A stretch of 64,000 bases of DNA. Source: Succinatimonas hippei YIT 12066. Lineage in GTDB: Bacteria > Pseudomonadota > Gammaproteobacteria > Enterobacterales > Succinivibrionaceae. The DNA lies in contig NZ_GL830979.1 of NCBI RefSeq assembly GCF_000188195.1, positions 23,032-87,031 on the forward strand. Direction: 5' to 3'. Of the stretch, positions 35,343 through 46,324 are shown one piece after another (position 1 is the first letter of the stretch; each line of letters opens with the position of its first letter). The position numbers and the translations under genes are program-made. Under the pieces are notes generated by a model. That model was not told the origin of the DNA. It made no database searches and was given only the letters and a program-made list of their open reading frames with translations.

Positions 35343-38300
35343 ATGAGACTGACCCGTAGTGCACTTAATATGCTTAAAAGTGCATACAAAGCTATTCTGT
35401 TAAATGAATTTATTAAAAAAATCACTGTAGGGGGGGGGTAATTCACAATCTTCATTAGAAGAAAATACCGACAAACAAAATATTAAATCACGTCTTGCTT
35501 TTATACTTCTTCCTTTATCTTTAGCATTATTCAGTTCATCGTCTACTGCAGAAATAATTAAATGGGGAAATTTTAGTGGTGGTCTCGGTACAACAATAGA
35601 TTTAGATACAGGGATAGATCCTAATCTTGGATTCACTATTGGAAACGATAAACCGGCATATAATTATGCCTCTGATATTGTATGGATAGATGATGATGGT
35701 CCGTATACAATTACTTTTTCAGATGGGGCAACACTCAATGATACAGATGGAACTTTATTATTAAATCAGACTGTAGGTGATAGCTATAAATTTATTTCAG
35801 CAGAATCTGGTATTGCCTTTTATGGAAATGGTATCCAAGCTAAGGATTTTAATTTACAAATAAAAGGGAAAACGAACAATAAATTTTCCCAAAACATCAG
35901 TCAAAACAGTACTAAAGTTGCTACAGCAACATACTCTATAGGTAATGAAGCAGTAAATCTTCTTAAAAGCAATCAAGATTTTTTTAATAAGTACGGTCAT
36001 AACTTATTAATTACTAATGAAGACGGCGTAGAAAGAATTATTTTTGATGGAAAGGACTATGATAGCTCTACAGGTATCCGTGTTGATTCAACAACTACAA
36101 TCCTGAGACCTTCATTTGGGACAGAAGGGATACTTGAAGATGTGTTAGAAGGTACTGATACTAGCAATCATGGTTTTAGCACTTTATCTGTTCTCACAGA
36201 ATTAAACATAGAATCAGGACAGATATTATCACTTGCAAGCACTACAACTAATAGAAATAATAATACCATGGCTGCTCATTTAACAGGTGATGGTGGTGTT
36301 AAATACACAGGCTCAGGTATTTTAAACATAAACTCATGGAATAACGATACGGAGAATGACTATAAAGGAGATACAACGGTAGAAGGGCAAGATTCAGACC
36401 ATCAACTTACGGTAAGGATGTATCGTGAAAAGAGTTTCGGAAACTCTTCAAATGTAAGCATTACTAACGCCAATCTTGAATTCTTAAGAGATACACCATC
36501 ATTTAACGTATCAAACACCTTATCTCTCGTGGAGAACGCTTCCATTAAAGCAGCTAGAGAAGAAAACGGACAGATTGTCGATAACGGAAATCTTACTTCT
36601 ATAACTGCTACAAATTATAAATTCGGCTCAGAATCCGTTGACACAGCTCTTTCAAATATAGATATTGCAGTAAACAGCAATACTCTTAATTTTAATCAAA
36701 ACGGTAAAGTTTCGTTCTCCAATATAAAAGAAAGTAATGACTCTGCATCAGAACTTATATATTCATTTGCAAGCGGTTCCGGAACCGGTAGTTTAGATGA
36801 GGTAACACTCAGTAATTCTAAAATCAGCTATGACGAAAGCATACAAATTGCAACAGAAAAAACCTTGTTACAAAATGCATCTAAGCTTACAGTAAGTGCA
36901 GGCAGATATCATGATCAACTCGGTAATTCAGTTGAATTCGATGCAAGATCAACCGATACATCTTCTGATTATAATCGTCTGGAGCTTAATTCAGAGTCAA
37001 ATATAACATTAGAGAATATTGTTTTTTCCGGCGGCAATCAATATGATCGCATTTCATTAACCGGTTTAGGCGGAACTCAAAGCTCTGTAACCATTGAGAA
37101 TACAGCTGATTTTACTAATTATAACGGTTCTATTTCTCTTACCAATTCAAGTTTTGATTTAACTACTGACTTAGCTAATCGCTTATTTAACAACAATAAC
37201 TCATACCATGGCGGTTTATTGCTTGCAGATAGCTCTAAAGTATCAATATCCGGCAATTCCTCTGTAAATGTTAATAATTTCGGTTGGAGCGCAAATTCTG
37301 CCGTCGGCGGCGTTCTTGATCTTTCGGGATTTAACTTTGATCAGGTAGATGACAATATTGCAGCACTTAAAGTAAACGGAACCTACTATGTAGGCAATAC
37401 AACTGCCACCGTAAAAATTGATGAGTCGGACTTTTCGTTTAACGGTGCTGCACAAACCGATACTCCGATTTTCGATATAGTACTTCAAGATGCGCAGCTT
37501 CTTATAGAATTACAACAAGGGGATAGATATAACAACGTAACTTTAATTGATAGCAGCGATCAACAAATAACTCAAGGAGTACTTACTACTGAATATATCA
37601 GTAATGCCGACGAAAACAAACAGAATATTGCCGCCTTGGGAACATGGGGCATGACAACAAATTATCCTTCTGATGATACGAATACGAAATACGGATTATG
37701 GTTGGGATACGGACTTCAGTCCCTTGAATTAAGAAACGGTCATAATGAAAGTGATGCGTCTCCGGCAGCAAACGAAGCCTTAGACTTATCATCATCATTT
37801 ATGGCAATATCCTCTGAAACAGCCGCAAATAATCGACTTGCAACTACAATCACAGGTCATGGTATTCTGTGGTATCAAAATAATGAAGTACTGGGAGATA
37901 CCGCAAGTGAAATTTATGTTTCAGGGAATAATTCTTATACCGGAATTACCTTAGTTGACAGTGACATCAAGCTGCACACCCAGTCATCTACCGGCTTAGG
38001 AAATTCATCTTTAGTTTTAGTCGGCAATAATTCGGACTTTTACTTCGGAGAAGGAGCTGAAGGTGTAAAGCTGTCTTTAACCGGACTTGCATCTGATAGC
38101 GGAATTCACTCAATAAATATAGGTCAGGCTGATATTCTTACCGTTTTAGGAAATAACTCTTTATTGGCTAAAGATTTAATTAAATCTATAGAAGAAAAGA
38201 ATATTTCAACTACATTAATTCAAGGTAATGTTCTTGGTGAAAAAACATCATTAACCGGCAGCGGTACCTTACAAATAGGAAATGAATCTTCCGATAAGAT

Positions 38301-41300
38301 AGCTCTAACTTTCAACTCAGCTTCAACCTTAAACGATTTTAACGGCACAGTTAAACTTGTTGGAACTAAGTCTAAAGTTACTATTAAAGGAGAAGATGTC
38401 CTTCAAAACGGTAAATATGAAGGATCTAAAGATGATGTTGTAGAGATTAATACTGATGTGCAAATTGCTGCAGATAAAGCAGATTTCAGCAAGTTTGAGG
38501 GTGTTTTAGATTTAGCAGAAGTAACTGCTACGGTTACATCCACCCTTGATGCGCTAAACAGAAGTGCTGTTTTAGATCTGGAAAATACAACATTTGTTTT
38601 AGATTCCGTAGCAAATAACGGCACTACCGCACCTTTTGATAACACTATTAAAGGAACAGGCACACTCAATTTCCAACATACAACCGATGTTAGCATGGAC
38701 TACACTTCTAAGCTGACAGGTTTTAGCGGTGAGCTGGATCTTGACGACACTTCAAAAGTCACAATTAAAGACCTTGCTAACATTAATTCCACTATTAGTG
38801 CAGATCTTGAGAACGGCACATTGCTTTCTTTAATAACTTCAGCAACTGATGCCGTTGATTGGTCAGGGTTAACCGGCTCAGGTACGGTTGAACTTGAAAA
38901 TACTGATGGAAAAACAGCTCTTACTTTCTTTGACGTTAATGAAGGATTTACCGGAACTGCGCATCTTACAAACTATACGTTTGATTTCGGTGGAGATGAT
39001 GTTGAAACTAATCCGAATTCTCAATTAGTTTCTCAAGCCGCAATCGTTGCTGAAAACACCGATTTAACCGTAACTTCGGCAATTACCTCTCAAGGAATGG
39101 AACTTGCCGGAGATTCTTCGCTTAAATTTGAATCTGAAGGAGATATAAAGCTTGGAGGTGATATTTCAAGTCTGATTACCATGGCGGAGGAAAAAACATT
39201 TACAATTTCAGGAAATAATAAAATCATTATTAATCCTGAAACGGTAAATTTAGTTACCTCGGCAATTGCCGAGGCCGGAGCTCCCGATACTCCCGCAAAT
39301 TTAGGAATTCTCGGTACTGTCAACTATCTGAATAATGTCGTTGATTCGCGTTATTTGACCTTAGTAAAAGGCTCTGTTAACGCGACGGAAGGCAGTCTTA
39401 CTTTCGTGGATGAAGACGGCAATGAAATTGACACCTCCACAGGAATTTCTGTCTCCGTAACGGAAAACGGACAATCTGTTGCCGATATCGGCTACGGAAC
39501 AAAATTTAAAACAGGAGCTGCCGGTCAGGATTTATTTGTAAGCGGCGGTGCCGGTAGCCTTGCATTACGTCAATCAACCGAGCTTAACGCTGAAAAAGAA
39601 ATCGGATCTGATTTTAATCTTAATGTTACCGTCACTGCAGATCCTGATGTTGATGTCGTAATTGCCGGTAATAAAGCTTTAACTTTATCAAAATCAAACA
39701 ACAGCTTTACCGGCTCCGTTACAGTTAACGAAGAGGCAACTTTAAACTTATCTTCAACAAATGCGTTAGGCGGTAATACTGCCGAAACCTCAGAAACCAC
39801 TGCGCTTATCGTTAACGGAAAAGTTAATGCAGAAGCAAATCAAAAAGCTCAGACTTTAGTGCTTAATAACAGTGGAGAGTTAAACCTTAACGAAAATTCT
39901 TTAAGTTTAACTAAAGAGAAGGGGCAATCGTCCTTGTCCGGTAAATTAACTGGTTCAGATAATTCCGCTTTAAAGCTTGAACAAGGAGCGTCTTTAACAG
40001 TTTACGACAGTGCTGATATTTCCGGAATGAAAGGCACCTATGATTTAACTGCAGGAGACAATACATTAGAGTTTGCTTTTAATTCAAATAAAGCTATTTC
40101 AAACAGCTCAATTAAAGGCGGCAATATCGTTAAATCAGGAGCAGGATTACTTACTATCGGCTTTGATATGCTTTCAAGCGAAGATGCAAGCTTATCTTCT
40201 CTTGAGGTTAAACAAGGTGCTGTAGCATTCGATGGCTGGAACGATAATTCGCTTAATTTACGCAGCGTAAATCTTGAGAGCAACACCGTTTTTAATTTCA
40301 CTGGAAAAGAGCTTAACGCAAAAGACGATTTTGCCGCAAACAATGCTACGGTTAACTTCTTTGCAAATTCTTCTTTAGATCATGTTATAACCGGAGCGGT
40401 TTCAGGTTCGGGCAATACCTTTGATTTAACCGCTGACGGTAGCTTCAATAGCCAAAGTTTGACAATTGATAAACTTGCATCTGGCAGTGACAATACTTTC
40501 GTTGTAGGTATCGACAATACCGGAGCAATTCCTCAAGTTTCGCAAATCATTATTAATGAAGCCGAAGGCACTGCTACTCAGAAGGTTGATTTAGCTTATG
40601 TCCACGGCGATTATGATTTTGCCGATACGTTGACCTTTGCCACAGTCAAAGGAACTAATGCACAAGGTGTCGAATTTGTAGGTAGTGATGAATCGCTTCC
40701 TTCAAATGTCGTAAGAACTGACAGAACTACCGTCATATCCGCTATTACTCCAGCTTACAGCATTATAAGTAATAATAACGCTGACCAATCCGTAAATTGG
40801 GGCTTTGAACGTAATACCGCATATGATGAAATTTCAATTGTCGGTGACGTTATGACCGATATGGCAAATACCGTATACGCATCAAATGTTTATCTTGATA
40901 CTTTAAATAAGCGTATGGGTGAGGCGCGTTACGTTAACGGTGAAGATTACGGTGTCTGGGCACGCGTCCGTCATGATTCGTTCAATCTTGACCGTACCGA
41001 AACCATGAAGACCATGGCACAAGTCGGTTTAACGCAGAAAAACGAGTTTGCAAACGGAGACTGGTTTGTCGGAGCAGCCTTTGATTATCAATCGGCAGAC
41101 AGCAACTACGATCGCATGAACGCAGATTCCGAGCAAAAGCGTTACGGTTTGTGGTTTACCGCAACCTATCTTGCTGACAGCGGATCGTATGCCGATTTCG
41201 TGTTTAAGTATGCTCACCTTGAGACTGATAATACCTTTAAAGATCTCTTGGGCTTTAATAAAGACTTAAGCGCTGACTATGATAATGAATCGATATCGTT

Positions 41301-41739
41301 GTCAGCTGAGTTCGGCCATAAGTTCATGAATGACGCAGGCTGGTTTATTGAACCGCAGATTCAGGCTCAATATACCTATATTACCGACACTGATTATTCA
41401 ACTGCAGCAGGAACTGACGTCTCAATTGATAATATCGACAGCTTAATAGGTCGCTTGGGATTTAGAGCCGGACGCTCGCTTAACGATACTCCGCTTACTT
41501 TCTATCTGCGCGCAGATGTAATGCATGAGTTCTTAGGTGATGTTGATCTTACCTTCAGTGAACTTGGCAATACTATGACGCAAAGTGAAAGCAATGACGA
41601 TACCTACGGCAGCGTCGGCTTAGGTTTTAGTGTTATGAGCACCGATAACATGAAGCTGTTCGTTGAGGCTGATACTCTCTTCGGTGGAGATTATGATGAC
41701 AGCTACTCCATATCAATGGGAGGCAAATATCAGTTTTAA
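35343..41739 (+). CDS. giant autotransporter (type V secretion), frame switched OFF at a G9 tract
   Basis: ATG 35343 encodes 32 residues (MRLTRSALNMLKSAYKAILL, ending TVGGG) and stops at TAA right after nine G (35430-35438). The next frame is open without a stop from the tract to 41739. With G8 the product is about 2131 aa, with G11 one more. The joined N-terminus has a long basic region and a hydrophobic signal core (LAFILLPLSLALFSSSSTA). The passenger is a repetitive Ser/Thr/Asn-rich beta-helix type sequence with recurring F-x-G-x-x-x-L units. The last 270 residues are an autotransporter barrel (WARVRHDSFN to MGGKYQF, ending in Phe). An annotation starting at GTG 36142 would lack the signal. 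Role probably adhesion or surface antigen (inference). Confidence 0.85.
35430..35438 (+). repeat. G9 homopolymer inside the autotransporter signal region
   Basis: Nine consecutive G in an AT-rich gene, 87 nt after the ATG. G9 gives an immediate stop, G10 gives a stop after ten codons, and G8 or G11 join the long frame. Slipped-strand change of such tracts is an established phase-variation mechanism. Confidence 0.8.
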
Positions 41740-41758
41740 AAGCTAATACCATCTCAAA

Positions 41759-41794
41759 AAAGTGTCGAATGTAAATAAATGAGTTCGACACTTT
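41759..41794. terminator. bidirectional terminator-like hairpin after the autotransporter
   Basis: AAAGTGTCGAA/TTCGACACTTT is an 11-bp perfect stem with a 14-nt loop, 19 nt after the stop. It is preceded by an A-run that reads as a T-run on the - strand, so it may serve both strands. Confidence 0.6.
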
Positions 41795-41803
41795 AACCGG
41801 TTT

Positions 41804-41856
41804 AAGACCGCCGCTTTCATCTGACGTTTCATGAAAGTTTTGCCTCAGGCGGTCTT
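41804..41856. terminator. nested hairpin between autotransporter and ATPase gene
   Basis: An outer 9-bp stem AAGACCGCC/GGCGGTCTT encloses an inner 7-bp stem CTTTCAT/ATGAAAG. It lies 16 nt beyond the stop of the - strand ATPase gene and after the autotransporter, so it probably insulates the convergent genes. Confidence 0.45.
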
Positions 41857-41871
41857 ATTTACGACATCTTT

Positions 41872-43260
41872 TTACATATTCTTTAAGATTTGCTCAGGCA
41901 GGAAATAAGTTATTTCGGTTTGATGCAGCGGACGGTTTTTTAAAAATAACACTAAATGAATTGTCTGATCCTTTTTAATAAAGGGCAGGTACTTTACTTT
42001 TTCTGATAAAGCATGAATTATGCGCTCGGCATCTTCCGTAGCGGTCCATTTACATTCACCGATGAGTATGTGTTTTTTGTCAAAAGATTCAGCCACCACG
42101 TCAAGCTCTATCATTTTTCCTTCCTGTCTGCCGTCAGGAAAGATTTTTCCCCACCAGCTTGAAGCAAGGTTGTAGGCTACTCCGTCAATTATGTTGCCGC
42201 TTATGAAATTTCTGCATAAGTGTTCCCAATATTGCCCGACAAATTGCGTAAACTGAGAGTCTATCATTTGCATAACCGTGTCAAAGCGGCCTAACTCTAA
42301 AATTGAACGGTACGGAGAAATGAATCTGAAGTAAAATGACAAAAGATTATCATTAATTTTGTAGATCCCTTTTTTGCTGTTTTTTTCATTTTCACCAAAG
42401 GGAATTTCACGGCGAATATAGCCTAAATCACGAAGCTTACTTAAAGGCTCGGTAATTTGCGTAGCACTTTTACCGGCTCTTGCAGCAATTTCCGATATCT
42501 TGTTAGCTCCGTTGCCGATAATTGAAAGAATTGTGGATGTTTGTACTGTTTCGCGTAAATCGTCTCTAAGCAGGCGCTGAGGTTCTTCAGCTAATATACC
42601 TTTGGTATCTAAAATTAATTTTTCAATGGCGGTTTTACGATCCGGATAATCGGTCCTAAGTTCCCAATAGCGAGGAATACCGCCCCATACTGCGTATTCT
42701 TCAACAGCCTCTTTAGCATTAATCTGTAGAGCTTCAGATATGTATTTTACGGGGATGGGATCCAGCTTGATAATTTCATCGGCAAGGCCGAACAGCGGTT
42801 CTCTTTTGTCAAGAATATATCCCTGCATCAACTGTTGGGAAGAACCGCAAATAATCAAGTCAAATTTAAGTGTATGCTCGTTAAGCAGTTTTTGAATAAC
42901 GGAAGCGATAGAGGAGCAGCTTTTGACTAAATACGGAAATTCATCAAGGCAAAGCAAAATACGTTCGGTAAGCTTTGCATTTAACTCTCTAAACAATGAC
43001 TCCCAGTCAGGGTAAATAACACTGTCAAAATAAGGGATGTTCAAAGCAATGGTTTTCGCTAAAAGGAAGCGTTGATTGGCATCGTTAGTTTGATCACTTA
43101 AAAAGTAAATATCTTTTTTAGTGAGTATTTCTTTTATTAAGGTTGATTTACCGATGCGTCTGCGTCCGTAAATAACAATAAATTGCGCGTTTTCTCTCTT
43201 TAGTGCACTACGTAAACGCTCTTGAGAATCAACTCTATCTAAAAATGTTTTTAGTTTCAT
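41872..43260 (-). CDS. AAA ATPase with C-terminal DUF234-like (PD-(D/E)xK) domain
   Basis: A 462 aa protein of the archaeal-type ATPase family. It has Walker A GRRRIGKST (residues 32-40), Walker B ILLCLDEFPYL, and a winged-helix segment (KISEIAARAGKSATQITEPL). The C-terminal domain contains ELDVVAES and then ECKW, which fits a PD-(D/E)xK nuclease core (D, E-x-K). Such proteins are common, often mobile or defence-linked, but their role is unknown. ATG 43260 matches the usual N-terminus. A TTG at 43281 is in frame. No ribosome site is visible. It stands alone between a surface gene and ruvC, which suggests acquisition. Confidence 0.85.
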   Translation of the reverse strand: MKLKTFLDRVDSQERLRSALKRENAQFIVIYGRRRIGKSTLIKEILTKKDIYFLSDQTNDANQRFLLAKTIALNIPYFDSVIYPDWESLFRELNAKLTERILLCLDEFPYLVKSCSSIASVIQKLLNEHTLKFDLIICGSSQQLMQGYILDKREPLFGLADEIIKLDPIPVKYISEALQINAKEAVEEYAVWGGIPRYWELRTDYPDRKTAIEKLILDTKGILAEEPQRLLRDDLRETVQTSTILSIIGNGANKISEIAARAGKSATQITEPLSKLRDLGYIRREIPFGENEKNSKKGIYKINDNLLSFYFRFISPYRSILELGRFDTVMQMIDSQFTQFVGQYWEHLCRNFISGNIIDGVAYNLASSWWGKIFPDGRQEGKMIELDVVAESFDKKHILIGECKWTATEDAERIIHALSEKVKYLPFIKKDQTIHLVLFLKNRPLHQTEITYFLPEQILKNM

Positions 43261-43269
43261 GATAAAAAT

Positions 43270-43353
43270 TATAAATAACAAATATTATCTTTGTAAAAGA
43301 TAATAATGTTTTTATGTTTAAAAGCCAATACTTTTATAAATAACAAAGATTAT
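43270..43353. promoter_or_regulatory. direct and inverted repeats upstream of the ATPase gene
   Basis: TATAAATAACAAA-T/G-ATTAT occurs at 43270-43288 and 43335-43353 (18 of 19 identical). Between them ATTATCTTT-GTA-AAAGATAAT (43285-43305) is a perfect 9-bp inverted repeat. The arrangement suggests a control region for the ATPase gene or ruvC. The low complexity tempers this. Confidence 0.35.
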
Positions 43354-43521
43354 TTTTCTTAAATATAATTTTTTTTATATTAAAAGATATTTGATCCCTT
43401 GCTGAGATTTTCTTTGTTATAAAATCTTGGCTTAGAAACTTTATTAATGATTTTTTATTTTGAAAATTAAGAAAATATATTTTTATAACCGTTTAAATGG
43501 TTATATACAATAATCAATATC

Positions 43522-44055
43522 ATGGCTGAAATTATTTTAGGAATAGATCCCGGCTCTCGTAAAACCGGCTATGGAGTCATAAAGATTCAAGGATCTGCAC
43601 TTGTTTATTTAGGTTCAGGCTGCATCAATGCCGGCAGTGGGGCTTTATATAAGCGCCTGCAGACTATTTTTGTTGCGGTATCTACAATTATTGAGCAATT
43701 TTCGCCGACAGTTTTTGCTATTGAAGAAACTTTTTTATCTAAAAATGTACAGTCGACGGTGAAGCTTTCTGAGGCAAGAGCCGCAGCAATGATTGCAGGT
43801 TCTAACGCAGGGCTTGAGATTTTTGAATATACGCCGCGTCAGATAAAGCAGGCCGTTGTAGGTTACGGAGCCGCGCAAAAACATCAGGTGCAATATATGG
43901 TTGAGCGTATTTTAAAATTATCCGGGACTCCTCAGGCGGATGCTGCAGACGCCCTTGCCTGCGCAATTTGTCACGGTTATACAAGCGCGGTGACTAAAGC
44001 AATGCGTTTTACTGCTCCGGTCGGAAATTTCGGACACGGCAGATTTCAAAATTAA
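43522..44055 (+). CDS. ruvC: Holliday junction resolvase RuvC
   Basis: RuvC cuts Holliday junctions symmetrically with RuvAB. The 177 aa protein opens EIILGIDPGSRKTGYGVI with catalytic D9, then has FAIEETFLSKNV (Glu), YTPRQIKQAVVGYG, and QADAADALACAICH with the final acidic residues. It is the first gene of ruvC-ruvA-ruvB. ruvA follows after a 78-nt gap with its own -10-like TATAAT at 44101-44106. Confidence 0.96.
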   Translation: MAEIILGIDPGSRKTGYGVIKIQGSALVYLGSGCINAGSGALYKRLQTIFVAVSTIIEQFSPTVFAIEETFLSKNVQSTVKLSEARAAAMIAGSNAGLEIFEYTPRQIKQAVVGYGAAQKHQVQYMVERILKLSGTPQADAADALACAICHGYTSAVTKAMRFTAPVGNFGHGRFQN

Positions 44056-44133
44056 AGTAAGCAAATTCCTCCTTTTTAGATTTTAAAAAGCCCAATAAGC
44101 TATAATTTGCCTTAAAAATTAAGGAGAAAAATT

Positions 44134-44757
44134 TTGTTTGGCAGTTTACGCGGAAAAGTTTTAAGAATTGACGGCGTTACGGTATTAATTGAGGTCGGCG
44201 GCGTAGGTTATGAAGTTGAAATGCCGGTTACCTCGCTTGCAAAAATTTCCGTCAATGAAGAAGAATTTATTTATGTTCATCACGTGGTGCGCGAAGATGA
44301 CGAACTTTTATACGGTTTTTGTGATTTAAGCGATAGGACCTTATTTAGAGAACTTATAAAAGTAAACGGAGTAGGTCCTAAACTTGCCTTGGCTGTTTTG
44401 TCATCGTTTAATGCGCATGATTTTATTGCTGCGGTGACAAGCGGCAGAACCGGAGCTTTGACTCAAGTACCGGGTGTCGGGAAAAAGACCGCAGAACGTC
44501 TTATGGTTGAACTCAAAGACAGACTTGATAAGCTTCCGCTGTCAGATACGGTAAGCACGGCTGATTTAAGCAAAGTAAACGGCATGGCTGCTGTTGTCGG
44601 TAATATTGCAGTGGATGAAGCGGTGTCGGCATTAATCGGGCTTGGCTATAAAGAAGCTTTGGCTTTTGAATATGTCAACAGCGTTGCAAAAGAAGGAATG
44701 GATACCAAACAGATTATTGTCGCGGCTCTTGGTTTGATTTCAGGAGGTAAGCGCTGA
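44134..44757 (+). CDS. ruvA: Holliday junction branch migration protein RuvA
   Basis: RuvA binds the four-way junction and loads RuvB rings. The 207 aa protein has an N-terminal OB fold ([26 protein letters not shown]), two helix-hairpin-helix motifs ([19 protein letters not shown] and [23 protein letters not shown]) and the C-terminal RuvB-binding domain. The start is TTG 44134, seven nucleotides after AAGGAG, giving the family N-terminus. It overlaps ruvB by one base. Confidence 0.95.
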   Translation: MFGSLRGKVLRIDGVTVLIEVGGVGYEVEMPVTSLAKISVNEEEFIYVHHVVREDDELLYGFCDLSDRTLFRELIKVNGVGPKLALAVLSSFNAHDFIAAVTSGRTGALTQVPGVGKKTAERLMVELKDRLDKLPLSDTVSTADLSKVNGMAAVVGNIAVDEAVSALIGLGYKEALAFEYVNSVAKEGMDTKQIIVAALGLISGGKR

Positions 44758-45896
44758 TGGCAGGAAAATATATAAAAGAAGATGAATTTTCCTCTGTAAA
44801 GGAAAGCGGCGGAATAATTGCGGATAATTTAAGCATAAATTCAGCAATTCGTCCTGAAGCTGATGCAAGTGAAATTGAGGCGGAAGCGGGCGGTTTCGGA
44901 TCTGCTGAGGACAGAGCATTACGCCCTAAGACTTTAAAAGACTATATCGGACAGGAAGATGTAAAAAGCCAGCTTGAAATTGCACTTGCCGCAGCTAAAA
45001 AACGCGGAGAGGCTTTAGATCATGTTCTGATTTTCGGACCGCCCGGTCTTGGTAAAACTACTCTTTCAAATATTATTGCAAATGAGCTTGGCGTGCATCT
45101 TTCGCAGACCTCAGGTCCTGCTTTAGAGAAAAAAGGAGATGCGGCCGCTCTTTTGACTAATTTGCAGCCGCGGGATGTTATTTTTATTGATGAAATTCAT
45201 CGTCTTTCTCCGGTTATAGAAGAGTTCATGTATCCTGCAATGGAAGATTATCAAGTGGATATTATGACGGGAGAAGGACCGTCGGCCCGTTCTATTAAGA
45301 TAGGTCTATCGCCTTTTACCTTAATCGGGGCTACCACTAAAGCGGGAACGTTAACTTCTCCTTTAAGGGCGCGCTTCGGCATTATTCTGCAGCTGTCTTA
45401 TTACACTCCGTCAGAACTTTTTTTGATTATCAAAGCCAGCGCTAAGAAACTGAAAATTAAAATTGATAAAGACGGTGCTATGGAAATTGCCAAGCGTTCA
45501 CGCGGAACTCCGCGTATTGCAAACCGTCTTTTAAAAAGAGTGCGTGATTATGCCGAAGTCCGCGGCAACGGCGAAATAAACGTTGAAATCGCTAAAGCTG
45601 CGCTTGATTTGCAGAAGATCGATCCTGACGGATTTGATGACTTTGACAGGCAGTATTTGCGCTCGGTGATTTTGGACTTTAACGGCGGGCCGGTAGGCGT
45701 TGAAAGCTTGGCAGCTTCTTTAGGCCATGATCGTGAAACTTTGGAAAGCGTGGTTGAACCGTATTTAATTCAGCAAGGCTTTATCCAGAGAACCAGAAGC
45801 GGCCGCGTTGCTACTAAAAAAGCTTATGATAAGTTCGGTTTAAGCAGAACTGATGCTACTGATTTATTTAATGGAGTCGGTTTATCAAATGAATGA
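44757..45896 (+). CDS. ruvB: Holliday junction branch migration ATPase RuvB
   Basis: RuvB is the hexameric AAA+ motor for branch migration. Motifs are [12 protein letters not shown], Walker [11 protein letters not shown], Walker [13 protein letters not shown], sensor 1 [11 protein letters not shown], the arginine-finger region SPLRARFG and the winged helix [13 protein letters not shown]. The protein is 379 aa, about 40 more than E. coli. The excess is an acidic, low-complexity N-terminal stretch (residues 1-50) before the conserved domain. The overlap with ruvA fixes the start. ybgC overlaps the 3' end. Confidence 0.96.
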   Translation: MAGKYIKEDEFSSVKESGGIIADNLSINSAIRPEADASEIEAEAGGFGSAEDRALRPKTLKDYIGQEDVKSQLEIALAAAKKRGEALDHVLIFGPPGLGKTTLSNIIANELGVHLSQTSGPALEKKGDAAALLTNLQPRDVIFIDEIHRLSPVIEEFMYPAMEDYQVDIMTGEGPSARSIKIGLSPFTLIGATTKAGTLTSPLRARFGIILQLSYYTPSELFLIIKASAKKLKIKIDKDGAMEIAKRSRGTPRIANRLLKRVRDYAEVRGNGEINVEIAKAALDLQKIDPDGFDDFDRQYLRSVILDFNGGPVGVESLAASLGHDRETLESVVEPYLIQQGFIQRTRSGRVATKKAYDKFGLSRTDATDLFNGVGLSNE

Positions 45897-46305
45897 ATTT
45901 TCGGTGAACTATCGCGTGTATTATGAAGATACCGACGCCGGCGGTATCGTTTACCATGCAAATTATCTTAAGTTTTGTGAAAGAGCTCGTACCGAATGGC
46001 TGCGAACAATGGGGATGTCGCAAAATAAGATGCTTGAAGATAAAGAAGGATTTGTTATTGTTAATTTGTCTGCCCGTTATAAGCACAGTGCCAAACTTGA
46101 TGACATGCTTAAAGTGACATGTTCGGTAATTAAGCTGCGCAAGGTGGCTATTTCTTTTTCGCAGCAGATTTTTAATGAGAAAAATGAGCTCTTATTTGAG
46201 CTAGAATGTGATGTTGCTTTTATCAATATGAAAACAGGGCTGCCTAAAGCGATGCCAAGTGAAGCCTATCAATATGCTCAGGGCTTTTTAATACAAAAAT
46301 CATAA
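45889..46305 (+). CDS. ybgC: acyl-CoA thioesterase YbgC
   Basis: A hot-dog thioesterase of the Tol-Pal cluster. The 138 aa protein begins [26 protein letters not shown], with the catalytic Asp in EDTDAGG, and continues [14 protein letters not shown] 45889 overlaps the ruvB stop by 8 nt and matches E. coli. Longer in-frame starts at 45853 and 45871 would lie inside ruvB. It is followed by tolQ after 19 nt. Confidence 0.93.
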   Translation: MNEFSVNYRVYYEDTDAGGIVYHANYLKFCERARTEWLRTMGMSQNKMLEDKEGFVIVNLSARYKHSAKLDDMLKVTCSVIKLRKVAISFSQQIFNEKNELLFELECDVAFINMKTGLPKAMPSEAYQYAQGFLIQKS

Positions 46306-46324
46306 TCTTGGAGTTATAAAAATA

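Noticed and set aside
35400..35636. 78-codon - strand frame across the G9 tract
   Set aside because: Antisense shadow of the autotransporter N-terminus. Its PPP is the complement of the G tract.
38403..40343. Several - strand frames of about 76-101 codons inside the autotransporter
   Set aside because: They arise from the low stop-codon density of Ser/Thr/Asn-rich repeats on the opposite strand.
43261..43521. Possible toxin-antitoxin partner of the AAA ATPase
   Set aside because: No small open frame with a ribosome site is found beside the gene.
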